DNA from: Pseudomonas chlororaphis
GTDB taxonomy: Bacteria > Pseudomonadota > Gammaproteobacteria > Pseudomonadales > Pseudomonadaceae
Direction of reading: 5' to 3'
DNA length: 64,000 nt
Assembly: GCF_001921865.1 (NCBI RefSeq)
Contig: NZ_MSCT01000019.1
Span: 496,001-560,000 of the forward strand
Positions within the stretch are counted from its first letter, which is position 1. Every line of letters starts with the position of its first letter. The notes beneath the pieces were generated by a model, which did not search any database, was not told the DNA's origin, and saw only the letters and a list, made by a program, of their open reading frames with translations. Below, in pieces: positions 29,487-38,809 of the stretch. A program made the translations under genes and the position numbers.

Positions 29487-30758
29487 ATGACCCAAATGGC
29501 CTTGTTCCGCCAGGAGGCGCTCGACGCGCAACATGCCAGCGGACTGGGCGAGATCGTTCTGATCCGTCCCGTTTCCTTCTCGTTCCTGACGCTGCTGGCG
29601 ACAGCAATGGCTTTGATGGTCGTCGGATTTTTCCTACTCGGCAGCTACACCAAGCGCAGCACCGTCAGCGGCCAACTGGTCCCGGCCAACGGCCAGGTCA
29701 AGGTGCATGCTCCACAACCGGGCATCGTGCTGGAGAAGTTTGTCCATGAAGGCCAGAGGGTGAAACGCGGGGAACGCCTGATGATTCTCTCCAGCGAACG
29801 CTACGGCAGCGACGCAGGGCCGGTACAAGCTGGTATCAGTCGCACGCTCGAACAACGTCGCGACTCCCTGCGCGACGAGCTCGAGAAGATCCGCCGCCTA
29901 CAGGCGGACGAGCGCGACAGCCTGACCAGCAAGGTGTCCAGCCTACAACGCGAGCTCGCCACCCTCTTTGCGCAAACCGATAGCCAACAGCGCCTGCTGG
30001 CGCTGGCCAGCGATGCCGTCGAGCGTTACCAGGGACTGATGGACAAGGGCTACATTTCCATGGACCAGTTGCAACAGCGCCAGGCCGAACTCCTCGGCCA
30101 GCGCCAGACCCTGCAAGGCCTGGAACGTGAGCGCACGTCCCTGCAACAGCAGTCCACCGAACGCCGCAACGAACTAGCAGGCTTGCCGGCACGCCAGGCG
30201 AACCAGCTCGCGGAAATCCGTCGCCAGCTTTCGACCCTGGAGCAGGACCTGGCGGAAAGCGAGGCCAAACGCACGCTGCTGATCATCGCCCCGGAAACCG
30301 GGATCGCCACTGCCGTGCTCGCCGAAGCGGGCCAGACCGTGGACAGCTCACGTCCGCTGCTGAGTATCGTGCCAGCCGACAGCCCCCTGCAGGCGGAGCT
30401 CTACGCCCCGAGCAAGTCCATTGGTTTCATCAAGCCAGGAGACTCGGTGCTGATCCGCTATCAGGCCTACCCCTACCAGAAGTTCGGCCAGTACCACGGC
30501 CAGGTGCAATCGATCTCCCGCACTAGCGTGTCGCTGGCCGAACTGTCCAGCATGATCGGTGGTGTGCCGGGACTGGGCCAGGACGGCGAGCAGCTGTACC
30601 GCTTGCGCGTCAGCCTCGACCAACAAGCGGCCACCGCCTACGGGCAGCCTCGGCCGTTGCAGAGCGGCATGCTGCTCGACGCGGACATTCTCCAGGACAC
30701 CCGACATTTATATGAATGGGTGCTGGAACCGCTCTACAGCCTGACCGGCAAACTTTAG
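29487..30758 (+). CDS. HlyD/CvaA-family membrane fusion protein of bacteriocin exporter
   Basis: A 423-residue periplasmic adaptor with one N-terminal membrane helix (about 32-52), a lipoyl-like half (GQVKVHAPQPGIVLEKFVHEG), a long coiled coil (about 115-275, rich in Leu, Gln, Arg), the second lipoyl half and a beta-barrel domain (KPGDSVLIRYQAYPYQKFG). This layout is that of CvaA-type adaptors linking a peptide-exporting ABC transporter to TolC. It begins the export operon; the ABC gene starts 11 bp after its stop. The start ATG at 29487 has only a weak AGGA upstream. Confidence 0.9.
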   Translation: MTQMALFRQEALDAQHASGLGEIVLIRPVSFSFLTLLATAMALMVVGFFLLGSYTKRSTVSGQLVPANGQVKVHAPQPGIVLEKFVHEGQRVKRGERLMILSSERYGSDAGPVQAGISRTLEQRRDSLRDELEKIRRLQADERDSLTSKVSSLQRELATLFAQTDSQQRLLALASDAVERYQGLMDKGYISMDQLQQRQAELLGQRQTLQGLERERTSLQQQSTERRNELAGLPARQANQLAEIRRQLSTLEQDLAESEAKRTLLIIAPETGIATAVLAEAGQTVDSSRPLLSIVPADSPLQAELYAPSKSIGFIKPGDSVLIRYQAYPYQKFGQYHGQVQSISRTSVSLAELSSMIGGVPGLGQDGEQLYRLRVSLDQQAATAYGQPRPLQSGMLLDADILQDTRHLYEWVLEPLYSLTGKL

Positions 30759-30769
30759 GAAGCGCCAGC

Positions 30770-32929
30770 ATGGTATTTCTCGACACCCTCGCCCTGCGCC
30801 TGACGAGACGCTTGCCGCTGATACTGCAAACCGAAGCCACCGAATGCGGCCTGGCCTGCCTGGCAATGATTGCCGGCTACCACGGCTACCATACCAACCT
30901 GATGGAACTGCGCCGGCACTTCAGCGTGTCGCTCAAGGGCATCGCCTTGAAGCAACTGATCCAGACCGCGCACCGCCTGCAACTGGGAACCCGCGCGGTG
31001 AAGCTGGATCTCGGCGATCTGGGCAAGCTCAAGCTGCCGTGCGTGCTGCACTGGAATTTCAATCATTTCGTCGTACTGAAGGCGATCGACGCCCGCGGCG
31101 CCTTGCTCCACGATCCCGCTCACGGGCTGCGCCGGGTGAGCCTGGCAGAGTTCTCGCAAAGCTTCACCGGCGTCGCGGTGGAGTTCTGGCCGGACAGCGG
31201 CTTCGAGAAGCAACAAGCGCCGCCGCGGATCAAGTTGCTGGGCATGCTGGGCAAGGTCACCGGGCTCTACCGTTCGCTGGCTCAGGTTCTGTTGCTGGCC
31301 GGCGCGCTCGAGGTGTTCTCGTTGGTCAGCCCGTTCTTCCTGCAATGGACGATCGACAACGTGATCGTCAGCGCAGACCGCGACCTGCTCAGTACCCTGG
31401 TCATGGGCTTCGGCCTGCTGCTACTGATGCAACAGGCGGTCAGTGGGGTGCGCGCCTGGGTCATGATGCACATGAGCACCCTGCTCGGCGTGCAGTGGCA
31501 GGCCAACGTATTCAGCCATCTGCTGCGCCTGCCCATCCAGTATTTCGAGAAGCGCCATCTGGGCGACGTGGTTTCGCGCTTCGGCGCAGTGGGCAACATC
31601 CAGCAGACCCTCACCGCAGCCTTTCTCTCAGCCGTGCTGGACGGCCTGATGACCGCCGCCACCCTGGGCATGATGCTGCTCTACAGCCCACCGCTGGCGG
31701 CCATTGCTCTTGCCTCCATGAGTCTCTATGCCCTGGGCCGCTGGATCTGGTACCGCCCGCTGCGCAATGCCACCGAAGAGCAGATCGTGCACGCCGCGCG
31801 CCAGCAGAGCCACTTCCTGGAAACAGTGCGCGGCATCCGTCCGTTGAAGCTGTTCCAGCGCCAGGACGAGCGCCGCGCAGTGTGGCTCGGCCTGCTGGTG
31901 GAGCAGATCAACGCCGGCCTGCGCACGCAGAAACTGCAACTGCTCTATCAACAGATGAATGGCCTGCTGTTCGGCGTGGAGAACCTGCTAGTGATCTGGC
32001 TCGGTGCGACCATGGTAATGGACGGCCAATTCAGCGTCGGCGTACTGATGGCCTTCAACGCCTACAAGTCGCAGTTCGATGACCGCGTCGGCAGCCTGAT
32101 AGACAAGTTCTTCGAGCTGCGCATGCTGCAACTGCAGGGCGAGCGCCTGGCCGATATCGTCCTTCAGCCCGCGGAAAACAACCACGGCAATCTGGACCCG
32201 GGCAGCCTCGACGAACGCGAAGCGGGCATCGAGATACAGGGCCTGCGCTATCGTTACTCGGACCAGGAGCCGTGGGTGCTCGACGGCGTCGACCTACAGA
32301 TCGGCGCAGGTGAATCGGTGGCCATCGTCGGCCCTTCGGGCTGCGGCAAGAGCACCCTGTTCAACGTTCTGCTCGGCATCCTGCCGGCCAATGAAGGGCA
32401 GGTCCGCGTGGCTGGCCTGGAGCTCTCGCAACTGGGCCTGGATGGGCTGCGCGAACGGGTTGCCACGGTCTTGCAGGACGATGTGCTGTTTGCCGGCTCG
32501 CTCAGCGAAAACATCGGTTTCTTCGACCCGCAGGTGGACATGCCGTGGCTGATCCAGTGCGCGCAGATGGCCGCTATCCATGACGACATCCAGGCCATGC
32601 CGATGGGCTACAACACCCTGATCGGCGAGATGGGCACAGTGCTTTCAGGTGGCCAGAAACAGCGGGTCATGCTGGCCCGGGCGTTGTACAAGAAACCAAA
32701 AATTCTCTTTCTCGACGAGGCGACGAGCCACCTCGATGTCCATTGCGAACAACGGGTGAATGCCGCCATCCGTGCGCTGCGTATCACCCGCATCATGGTC
32801 GCCCACCGTCCGGAGACCATTGCCTCTGCGGACCGGGTCGTGGTCCTCGGCCAAGGCAAGATAGTGCTGGACGAAACCGCCGAGAGCCTGGCCGAACGCC
32901 AGGCCATGGCGGCGCAGGGGCAAGCCTGA
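30770..32929 (+). CDS. Peptidase C39 ABC exporter (CvaB-like) for double-glycine peptides
   Basis: A 719-residue bacteriocin-processing exporter. The N-terminal C39 protease holds Gln20, catalytic Cys26 (QTEATECGLAC), His99 (NFNHFVVL) and Asp115 (HDPAHG), so it should cut the leaders. A six-helix membrane domain follows (about 160-440), then an ATPase with Walker A GPSGCGKST (521-529), signature LSGGQKQR (from about 625) and Walker B ILFLDEATSHLD. The ATG at 30770 has TAGGAAGCG upstream; a longer frame from 30716 overlaps the adaptor gene. The TGA overlaps the next ATG (ATGA-type). It is the central evidence that the two small peptides are exported substrates. Confidence 0.95.
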   Translation: MVFLDTLALRLTRRLPLILQTEATECGLACLAMIAGYHGYHTNLMELRRHFSVSLKGIALKQLIQTAHRLQLGTRAVKLDLGDLGKLKLPCVLHWNFNHFVVLKAIDARGALLHDPAHGLRRVSLAEFSQSFTGVAVEFWPDSGFEKQQAPPRIKLLGMLGKVTGLYRSLAQVLLLAGALEVFSLVSPFFLQWTIDNVIVSADRDLLSTLVMGFGLLLLMQQAVSGVRAWVMMHMSTLLGVQWQANVFSHLLRLPIQYFEKRHLGDVVSRFGAVGNIQQTLTAAFLSAVLDGLMTAATLGMMLLYSPPLAAIALASMSLYALGRWIWYRPLRNATEEQIVHAARQQSHFLETVRGIRPLKLFQRQDERRAVWLGLLVEQINAGLRTQKLQLLYQQMNGLLFGVENLLVIWLGATMVMDGQFSVGVLMAFNAYKSQFDDRVGSLIDKFFELRMLQLQGERLADIVLQPAENNHGNLDPGSLDEREAGIEIQGLRYRYSDQEPWVLDGVDLQIGAGESVAIVGPSGCGKSTLFNVLLGILPANEGQVRVAGLELSQLGLDGLRERVATVLQDDVLFAGSLSENIGFFDPQVDMPWLIQCAQMAAIHDDIQAMPMGYNTLIGEMGTVLSGGQKQRVMLARALYKKPKILFLDEATSHLDVHCEQRVNAAIRALRITRIMVAHRPETIASADRVVVLGQGKIVLDETAESLAERQAMAAQGQA

Positions 32930-34329
32930 TGCGTGGGCCGGTCTGTCTGCTGCTCTGCCTTCTGGGCAGCGCCCCCTTTGCCACCGCCGAACCGGACGTA
33001 TTCGGTACCGCCGAGCCTGTCGTGTACGACCTTGGGACCGGCGGCCAGCTGTGCGTCTCCGGGTCGTTGCCGGCCGAACTGACCTTGGCGCAGGCCATCG
33101 AACGAATGCTCTGTCACGACCCGCAGACCCGTCTCGCCTGGGCCAATGCCAAGGTGCAGGCCGCGCAAGTCGGGATCGCCCGCTCGGCCTTCCTGCCGCG
33201 CCTCGACGGACGCCTGGAAAGCAGCCGGAGCGATACCCGCGTCGATTACCGAGACCTGCCCGGGCACTCCATCGACGGTCAGCGCCGACGCCGTGGGGCC
33301 AATCTCGAACTGAGTTGGGTACTGTTTGACTTCGGTCGGCGCAGCGCCGCCCTGAACAACGCCCAGCAGCTCTTGCTGGCAGCCATCGCCAGCCAGGAGA
33401 TGACGCTGCAGAACGGCTTCGCCCTCGCCGCCCAGGCCTACTACGATGCCCTCGCCGCGCAACGCAGCCTGACGGCCTCGCGACAGGTGACGGTACTGGC
33501 GGAACAGAATCTCGAAGCCGCCGATGCCAAGTACAAGGCCGGCGTCGCCGCGCTTTCCGATCGCTTGCAGGCGCAAACCGCCTTGTCCGAGGCGAGCCTG
33601 CGTCAGGTCCGTGTCGAGGGAGCTCTGCGCAGCGCCCTTGGCGTCATCGCGCTACGCATGGGCCAACCACCAGACACGCCTCTGCGCCTGGCCAGCGATC
33701 TGGAAACCCTGCCCGATACCAGTTTCGTCAAGGCCATCGACGAGCTGCTCGCCGAGGCCCGACGCGAACATCCGGCATTGCTTGCCGCCCAGGCGCGGTT
33801 GCAGGCCGCGGGGGCCGCGGTGGCGGAAAGCCGCGCGATGGGCCGACCGAGCCTGGCGCTGACCGCCAACCTGGCACGCAACCATAACGATCAATCGCTG
33901 ACGCTCAATGGCGATACCCGCGAGTACGATCGCAGCATCGGCCTGCAACTGAAGATCCCCCTGTTCGAAGGCTTCGAGCGTAACTATCAGGTACGAAATG
34001 CCCTGGCCCGCCAGGAGGCCAGCCAGCTGGAGCTGGCCGATACCGAGCAGCAGGTATCGCTGGAGGTCTGGAGCAACTACCAGTCACTGAGCACGGAAAC
34101 CCGCAGCCTGAGGCGCACCCGCGAGTTGGTCGAGCAGTCGCGGCAAAGCCTGGAGGTGGTGCAGGGGCGCTATCGCTCGGGAGTCGGCAGCATGATCGAA
34201 CTGCTGAACACCCTGACCGCCTACGCCAGTGCCGAGGAGCAACATATCCAGGCCCTCGGCAACTGGCAGACCTCCCGCCTGCGTTTGGCGGCAAGCCTCG
34301 GCCGCCTGGGATTCTGGGCGCTGCCCTGA
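32929..34329 (+). CDS. TolC-family outer membrane factor of the bacteriocin exporter
   Basis: A 466-residue outer membrane channel protein with a signal peptide (LLLCLLGSAPFATAEP, cleavage near residue 20), two TolC repeats of paired long helices (starting LTLAQAIERMLCHDPQTRLAWANAKVQAAQ), and the conserved second half (REHPALLAAQARLQAAGAAV; IPLFEGFERNYQVRNA). The ATG at 32929 overlaps the ABC stop (TGATG), showing translational coupling. Having its own dedicated TolC makes the locus a complete type I export unit; colicin V in E. coli uses the chromosomal TolC instead. Confidence 0.92.
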   Translation: MRGPVCLLLCLLGSAPFATAEPDVFGTAEPVVYDLGTGGQLCVSGSLPAELTLAQAIERMLCHDPQTRLAWANAKVQAAQVGIARSAFLPRLDGRLESSRSDTRVDYRDLPGHSIDGQRRRRGANLELSWVLFDFGRRSAALNNAQQLLLAAIASQEMTLQNGFALAAQAYYDALAAQRSLTASRQVTVLAEQNLEAADAKYKAGVAALSDRLQAQTALSEASLRQVRVEGALRSALGVIALRMGQPPDTPLRLASDLETLPDTSFVKAIDELLAEARREHPALLAAQARLQAAGAAVAESRAMGRPSLALTANLARNHNDQSLTLNGDTREYDRSIGLQLKIPLFEGFERNYQVRNALARQEASQLELADTEQQVSLEVWSNYQSLSTETRSLRRTRELVEQSRQSLEVVQGRYRSGVGSMIELLNTLTAYASAEEQHIQALGNWQTSRLRLAASLGRLGFWALP

Positions 34330-34408
34330 ATGAGCATGGACCTGAAACCGCTGAAAAGGCGCCATTGCCAGACTGAACGAGCAAGGTGTGCCAGGGCTTT
34401 TCTGCAGG

Positions 34409-34452
34409 CAAAAAAAAACCCGGAAATCCTCACTTTCGTGGGCCTTCCGGAT
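34409..34452 (-). terminator. Terminator after tRNA-Lys (minus strand)
   Basis: On the minus strand an imperfect stem with CCGGAA ... TTTCCGG arms is followed by nine T residues (plus-strand A-run at 34410-34418). It lies just past the 3' end of the tRNA. Confidence 0.65.
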
Positions 34453-34470
34453 TTTCTAAACCGCCAAATA

Positions 34471-34546
34471 TGGTGGGTCGTGTGGGATTCGAACCTACGA
34501 CCAATTGGTTAAAAGCCAACTGCTCTACCAACTGAGCTAACGACCC
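34471..34546 (-). tRNA. tRNA-Lys (anticodon TTT)
   Basis: The minus strand reads GGGTCGTTAGCTCAGTTGGT at the 5' end, with anticodon loop CTTTTAA, the T-arm GGTTCGAATCC and a perfect 7-bp acceptor stem ending ACGACCC, plus encoded CCA. Total 76 nt. Its 3' end faces the microcin-like locus. tRNA-Lys genes are integration sites for Pseudomonas islands such as PAPI-1/pKLC102. Confidence 0.97.
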
Positions 34547-34609
34547 GCTGTGTGGTGGCGCGTATAATACTGATTTCTAAAAGGAATTCAACACCCTAGA
34601 TGAAAAAAA

Positions 34610-35311
34610 TCAAAAATAAGGTGTTGGATCGCTGACACCGGCCGCGGCAAAACCCTCTGCACGCAGGCGGCAGCTATCGCACTTGCCACAGGCACGGCCC
34701 TTATCATCGGCCTGGTAGCAGGACACGGTCAGGCTGTAATCGACCCCAAGCTTGACGCCCGCCTTGACGATATCGGCCTTGCTCAGGTTCTGCAGCGGCG
34801 CCTGGATACGGAACCCCTGCCCCTCTACTCCGGCCTTGGTCGCCAGGTTGGCCATGCGCTCGAAGGCTTCGACGAACTCCTGGCGGCAATCCGGGTACCC
34901 CGAATAGTCCACGGCATTGACGCCGATAAAAATGTCCCGCGCACCCAGCACTTCCGCCCAGCCCAACGCCAGGGAAAGAAATACGGTGTTACGCGCCGGC
35001 ACGTAAGTGACGGGAATCCCTTCGCTTGGGGCCTCAGGCACCGCGATGGAACTATCGGTCAGGGCGGAGCCGCCAATGCCGTTGAGGTTGAGGCCGATCA
35101 CCTTGTGCTCGACCACGCCCAAGTCACGGGCAACGCGCTCAGCCGCCTGCAACTCGGCGCGATGGCGCTGGCCATAGTCGAAACTCATGGTGTAGCAGCG
35201 GTAGCCTTCGGCATGCGCCATGGCGACCACAGTGGCCGAATCCAGGCCGCCGGACAGCAGAATTACCGCACGTTTTTCAGTACACACTTGGTTCTGTGCT
35301 TGTTCAGTCAT
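34610..35311 (-). CDS. queC: 7-cyano-7-deazaguanine synthase QueC
   Basis: Converts carboxydeazaguanine to preQ0 in queuosine biosynthesis, consuming ATP and ammonia. The 233-residue protein has the PP-loop ATPase motif [12 protein letters not shown] near residue 17 and the zinc cysteines in [16 protein letters not shown] with the earlier SCYQAD. The ATG at 35311 is one base past the queE stop, giving close coupling; a longer in-frame start inside queE is rejected. It ends the small queE-queC operon. Confidence 0.96.
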   Translation of the reverse strand: MTEQAQNQVCTEKRAVILLSGGLDSATVVAMAHAEGYRCYTMSFDYGQRHRAELQAAERVARDLGVVEHKVIGLNLNGIGGSALTDSSIAVPEAPSEGIPVTYVPARNTVFLSLALGWAEVLGARDIFIGVNAVDYSGYPDCRQEFVEAFERMANLATKAGVEGQGFRIQAPLQNLSKADIVKAGVKLGVDYSLTVSCYQADDKGRACGKCDSCRLRAEGFAAAGVSDPTPYF

Positions 35312-35312
35312 A

Positions 35313-35960
35313 TCAGCGCCCCGGCTCGTCATTCCAAAGATATTTATGCAGCTGCAATTGCAGGCGCACCGGCAGGTTGTCCGCAACGACCCAGTCGGCC
35401 AGGTCGCGCGCATTCAAATCGTGATGGCTCGGCGAAAACAGCACCTCGCCTGCCCGTCGCTCCAGACCGTACTGGATCAGCTTGGAGACCGCCCAGTCGT
35501 AGTCCTCGCGGGAACAGATGACAAACTTGACCTGATCGTTCGATGTCAGCAGTTCGATGTTTTCGTAACGGTTGCGCTGGACCTCTTCCGACCCGGGGGT
35601 CTTCAGATCGAGCACTCGGCTTACGCGCGGATCGACCGTCGAGATATCCAGTGCCCCACTGGTTTCCAGGGAAACCTCGTAACCGGCATCACACAGCTGC
35701 TTGAGCAAGGGAATGGCATTGGGTTGTGCCAGAGGCTCGCCCCCGGTCACGCAAACATAACGCGGACGGAAGCCGGCGACCTGTTCGAGAATGCTCTCGA
35801 GGGTCCGGATGCTGCCGCCGCTGAATGCGTAGGCGCTGTCGCAGTATTGGCAACGCAGCGGACAACCGGTCAGGCGCACAAATACCGTGGGCAGGCCGGC
35901 AGTCCGAGTTTCACCCTGCAACGAGTAGAAAACTTCGGTAATTCTCAATGTGTCTTGCAT
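35313..35960 (-). CDS. queE: 7-carboxy-7-deazaguanine synthase QueE
   Basis: Radical SAM enzyme forming carboxydeazaguanine from carboxytetrahydropterin. The 215-residue protein starts [17 protein letters not shown] and carries the CxxxCxxC cluster motif [11 protein letters not shown], then the SAM-binding VCVTGGEPL. The ATG at 35960 is preferred to a GTG three codons upstream by similarity to the family start. It is followed directly by queC. Confidence 0.95.
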   Translation of the reverse strand: MQDTLRITEVFYSLQGETRTAGLPTVFVRLTGCPLRCQYCDSAYAFSGGSIRTLESILEQVAGFRPRYVCVTGGEPLAQPNAIPLLKQLCDAGYEVSLETSGALDISTVDPRVSRVLDLKTPGSEEVQRNRYENIELLTSNDQVKFVICSREDYDWAVSKLIQYGLERRAGEVLFSPSHHDLNARDLADWVVADNLPVRLQLQLHKYLWNDEPGR

Positions 35961-36076
35961 AGTCGCCACGGGCGTAACAGCTAAACAGGCTGTCCGCCTC
36001 CGTCAGGCACCTCGAGGAATCCCGCAAAGCGTCAATTCCAGGAAGCGTGTTTCATAAAAAGGGCATGGATTCTAAC

Positions 36077-36104
36077 GAAAAAACCCGCGGCAAGCGCGGG
36101 TTTC
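36077..36104 (-). terminator. Terminator after cpoB
   Basis: AAACCCGCG / CGCGGGTTT stem; on the minus strand it is followed by a T-run, closing the tol-pal-cpoB transcript upstream of queE. Confidence 0.85.
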
Positions 36105-36126
36105 TTCAAAACGGCTCAAACGACGA

Positions 36127-36951
36127 TCACATGCGTTGCAGATCACGCTGAGCCAGCTGGGCGGCGGAAGTACCCGGGTATTGGGCCACCACCTGCTGCA
36201 GAATGCCTTTGACCTTGTCGGCATGCCCCAGGCGACGTTCTACGTCAGCCAGCTTGTACAGCGAATCCGGCACTTTGGCGTGCTTCGGATACAGCTGCGA
36301 GACCTTGGCAAATGCCTGGCCGGCACCTTGCAGGTCGCCTTTGGCCAGATTCACTTCGCCCAACCAGTACTGGGCATTACCCGCGTACTGGCTGTTTGGA
36401 TATTTACGCAGGAACGCGGCGAAAGCCTGGCTGGCCTTGTCGAAGTCCTTGGCCTTGATCAGGTCGAAGGCGGCATCGTAATAGAGCTTTTCCTTCGCCG
36501 GATCGCCCGGTTCGCTGCTTGCCGCTGGAGCTTGCGAGGCAGCTCCGGCAGCTGCACCGGCGGCACTTGCATCGCCACCGGCAGAAGAATTATCAGGAGT
36601 CGCGGCAGATGCGCCGCCCGCTCCAATGCGCCGATCAAGATCCTGGTAACGCTCCAGGCTTTCCTGCTTCATGCGCGCAACATCGTTTTGCAAGACTTCG
36701 ATCACGCCTTGCTGGCGCGCGATCTGCTCCTGCATTTGCTGCAGTTGCTGGAACAGCTCGCCCTGTGCCGAGACAGGGGTCGAAACCCCTCCCCCGGCAT
36801 AGGCGCCGTTCGTGCCATAACCCGCTGGCGGATAACTGCTCCCGCTATTGCTATAGCCTGAGTTGCTATCGACCACAGGAACCGCAGCCCACACCGAAAG
36901 CGGCGCGAGGCTGAGAGCCAAGACAGTTAGAGCACGACGGCACGTTCGCAT
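36127..36951 (-). CDS. cpoB: Cell division coordinator CpoB (Tol-Pal system YbgF)
   Basis: A 274-residue periplasmic protein that links Tol-Pal constriction with PBP1B peptidoglycan synthesis. It has a signal peptide (VLALSLAPLSVWAAVP), a trimerising coiled coil (about 65-110, LFQQLQQMQEQIARQQGVIEVLQNDV), an Ala/Ser-rich linker, and C-terminal TPR repeats (YDAAFDLIKAKDFDKASQAFAAFL, then YWLGEVNLAKGDLQGAGQAF). It is the last gene of the tol-pal cluster, 6 bp after pal. Confidence 0.94.
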   Translation of the reverse strand: MRTCRRALTVLALSLAPLSVWAAVPVVDSNSGYSNSGSSYPPAGYGTNGAYAGGGVSTPVSAQGELFQQLQQMQEQIARQQGVIEVLQNDVARMKQESLERYQDLDRRIGAGGASAATPDNSSAGGDASAAGAAAGAASQAPAASSEPGDPAKEKLYYDAAFDLIKAKDFDKASQAFAAFLRKYPNSQYAGNAQYWLGEVNLAKGDLQGAGQAFAKVSQLYPKHAKVPDSLYKLADVERRLGHADKVKGILQQVVAQYPGTSAAQLAQRDLQRM

Positions 36952-36957
36952 GACGAA

Positions 36958-37455
36958 TTACTTACGCAGTTCGACGCGACGGTTTTGAGCCCAGGACTGC
37001 TCGTCGTTGCCGGTAGCAACTGGACGCTCTTCGCCGTAGGAAACCAGTTCCAGCTGAGCTGGGGAAACACCTTGCAGAACCAGGTAGCGTTGAACGGCTT
37101 TCGCACGACGCTCGCCCAGTGCCATGTTGTACTCACGAGTACCACGTTCGTCGGTGTTGCCTTCCAGAACAACGCGAGCGCCGTTTGCTTTCAGGTCTTT
37201 GGCGTGAACGTCCAGAGCGCGCATGGCTTCTGGCTTCAGGTCCGAGCTGTCGTATTCGAAGTAGAAGGTGGTGATTGCGCGCAGAGCAGCTTCTTCGCTC
37301 AGGGAGCCGTCAACTGCACCGGTGTTAGCGCCGTAACCAGCGTTTGGATCAACAGCGCCTTCACCAGCGTTGTCGCCGCCTTTGGAGGAGCAACCTACAG
37401 CTACAGCCATGGCCAGAGCCAGCGCAGCAAACTTACCAAACTTCAGCATTTCCAT
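36958..37455 (-). CDS. pal: Peptidoglycan-associated lipoprotein Pal (OprL)
   Basis: A 165-residue outer membrane lipoprotein anchoring the envelope to peptidoglycan. The lipobox AVGC gives lipidation at Cys22. The OmpA-like domain (about 65-165) carries the peptidoglycan-binding [19 protein letters not shown] motif. AGGAG lies before the ATG. It interacts with TolB and TolA encoded upstream. In Pseudomonas the protein is also called OprL. Confidence 0.97.
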   Translation of the reverse strand: MEMLKFGKFAALALAMAVAVGCSSKGGDNAGEGAVDPNAGYGANTGAVDGSLSEEAALRAITTFYFEYDSSDLKPEAMRALDVHAKDLKANGARVVLEGNTDERGTREYNMALGERRAKAVQRYLVLQGVSPAQLELVSYGEERPVATGNDEQSWAQNRRVELRK

Positions 37456-37507
37456 CGTGAAACTCCTAATGAACCCCAGTGTGTTAAGTAAAACGTAAAG
37501 CGCCGCG

Positions 37508-38809
37508 TCAGTTCAGGTAAGGGGACCAGGACGGTTCTCTGACTTCGCCTTGAGCGGTAGGAAGCGGGAGCCTCACGCGCCCATTAATGGACACGAGCAT
37601 CAAGACTCCCCGGCCCTGCTGGCGGGTGGCGTAGATTACCATGGTGCCGTTGGGCGCAACAGTAGGCGACTCATCAAGTGTGCTGTCGGTAAGGATTTTT
37701 ACGTTACCGCGCTGCAAGTCCTGAGCGGCCACCTTGAAGTTGGTGAAACCGTCCTGGCGGTGAATCATCACCAGGGTCTTTTCGTCCGCGGAAAGTTTCG
37801 GGTTGGCGTTGTAGTTACCCACGAACGTCACCCGTTCCGCACCGCCGCCGCCAGCGCTGGTCTTGTAGATCTGCGGCTTGCCGCCACGGTCCGAGGTGAA
37901 GTAGATGGTCGAACCATCCTTGCCCCAGAACGGCTCGGTATTGATGCCAGGACCTGCGGTCACACGGCTGATCTGGCGCGAGCCCAGGTTCATCACATAG
38001 ATGTCCGGGTTGCCGTCCTTGGACAGCACGAACGCCAGGCGCTGACCGTCCGGCGACCAGGCAGGCGCACCGTTCAGGCCTTCGAAGTTGGTGATCTGCT
38101 CGCGACGGCCCGTGTCGATGTGCTGGACGAAGATCCGTGGACGCTTCTGCTCGAACGAGACATAGGCGATGCGCTTGCCGTCCGGCGCGAAGCGCGGCGA
38201 CAGGATCGGCTCACGGGATTGCAGCAGCGTCACCGCACGCGCGCCGTCGTAGTCGGAGCGTTGCAGGGTATAGCGCGTGTTCTTCTCGGAGAAACGCTCG
38301 GCCGTGACGTACAACATACGAGTGGAGAACGCGCCCTTGATACCGGTGAGCTTCTCGAACGACTGGTCGGAGATGTAGTGAGCCATGTCGCGCAGTTGAT
38401 CGACGCTGCCCGAGACGCTGCCGGTCAGCACTTGCTGCTCGGTCGCGACGTTGAACAGGGCGTATTGCACCTGCAGGCGGCCGCCCGCCGGGACAATGCT
38501 GCCGACCATGATGTACTGGGCGCCCAGGGCTTTCCAGTCACGGTAGATGACTTCGCTGGCCTGGGTCGGCAGGCTGATCATGTTCTGCTTTGGAATCGGC
38601 GAGTAGTAACCCGAGTTGCGCAGGTCGTTGCCGATGATTTCCGCCATGTCGTCGGGCAGCACGCTGCCCCCTTGCCAACCGAATGGCACTACCGCGATTG
38701 GCGTGGCCCGATCACTGCCGCTAGTGACCAGAATGTTCTTTTCATCCGCTGTCGCTATCCCTGCCATACAGCAGATAACGACCAGCAATCCTCGAAGAAG
38801 GTTTCTCAC
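37508..38809 (-). CDS. tolB: Tol-Pal system protein TolB
   Basis: A 433-residue periplasmic beta-propeller with signal peptide ([20 protein letters not shown]). An N-terminal TolA-interacting domain (about 22-160) is followed by WD-like propeller repeats of the type [32 protein letters not shown] and [16 protein letters not shown]. Its start overlaps the tolA stop by four bases. Confidence 0.97.
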   Translation of the reverse strand: MRNLLRGLLVVICCMAGIATADEKNILVTSGSDRATPIAVVPFGWQGGSVLPDDMAEIIGNDLRNSGYYSPIPKQNMISLPTQASEVIYRDWKALGAQYIMVGSIVPAGGRLQVQYALFNVATEQQVLTGSVSGSVDQLRDMAHYISDQSFEKLTGIKGAFSTRMLYVTAERFSEKNTRYTLQRSDYDGARAVTLLQSREPILSPRFAPDGKRIAYVSFEQKRPRIFVQHIDTGRREQITNFEGLNGAPAWSPDGQRLAFVLSKDGNPDIYVMNLGSRQISRVTAGPGINTEPFWGKDGSTIYFTSDRGGKPQIYKTSAGGGGAERVTFVGNYNANPKLSADEKTLVMIHRQDGFTNFKVAAQDLQRGNVKILTDSTLDESPTVAPNGTMVIYATRQQGRGVLMLVSINGRVRLPLPTAQGEVREPSWSPYLN

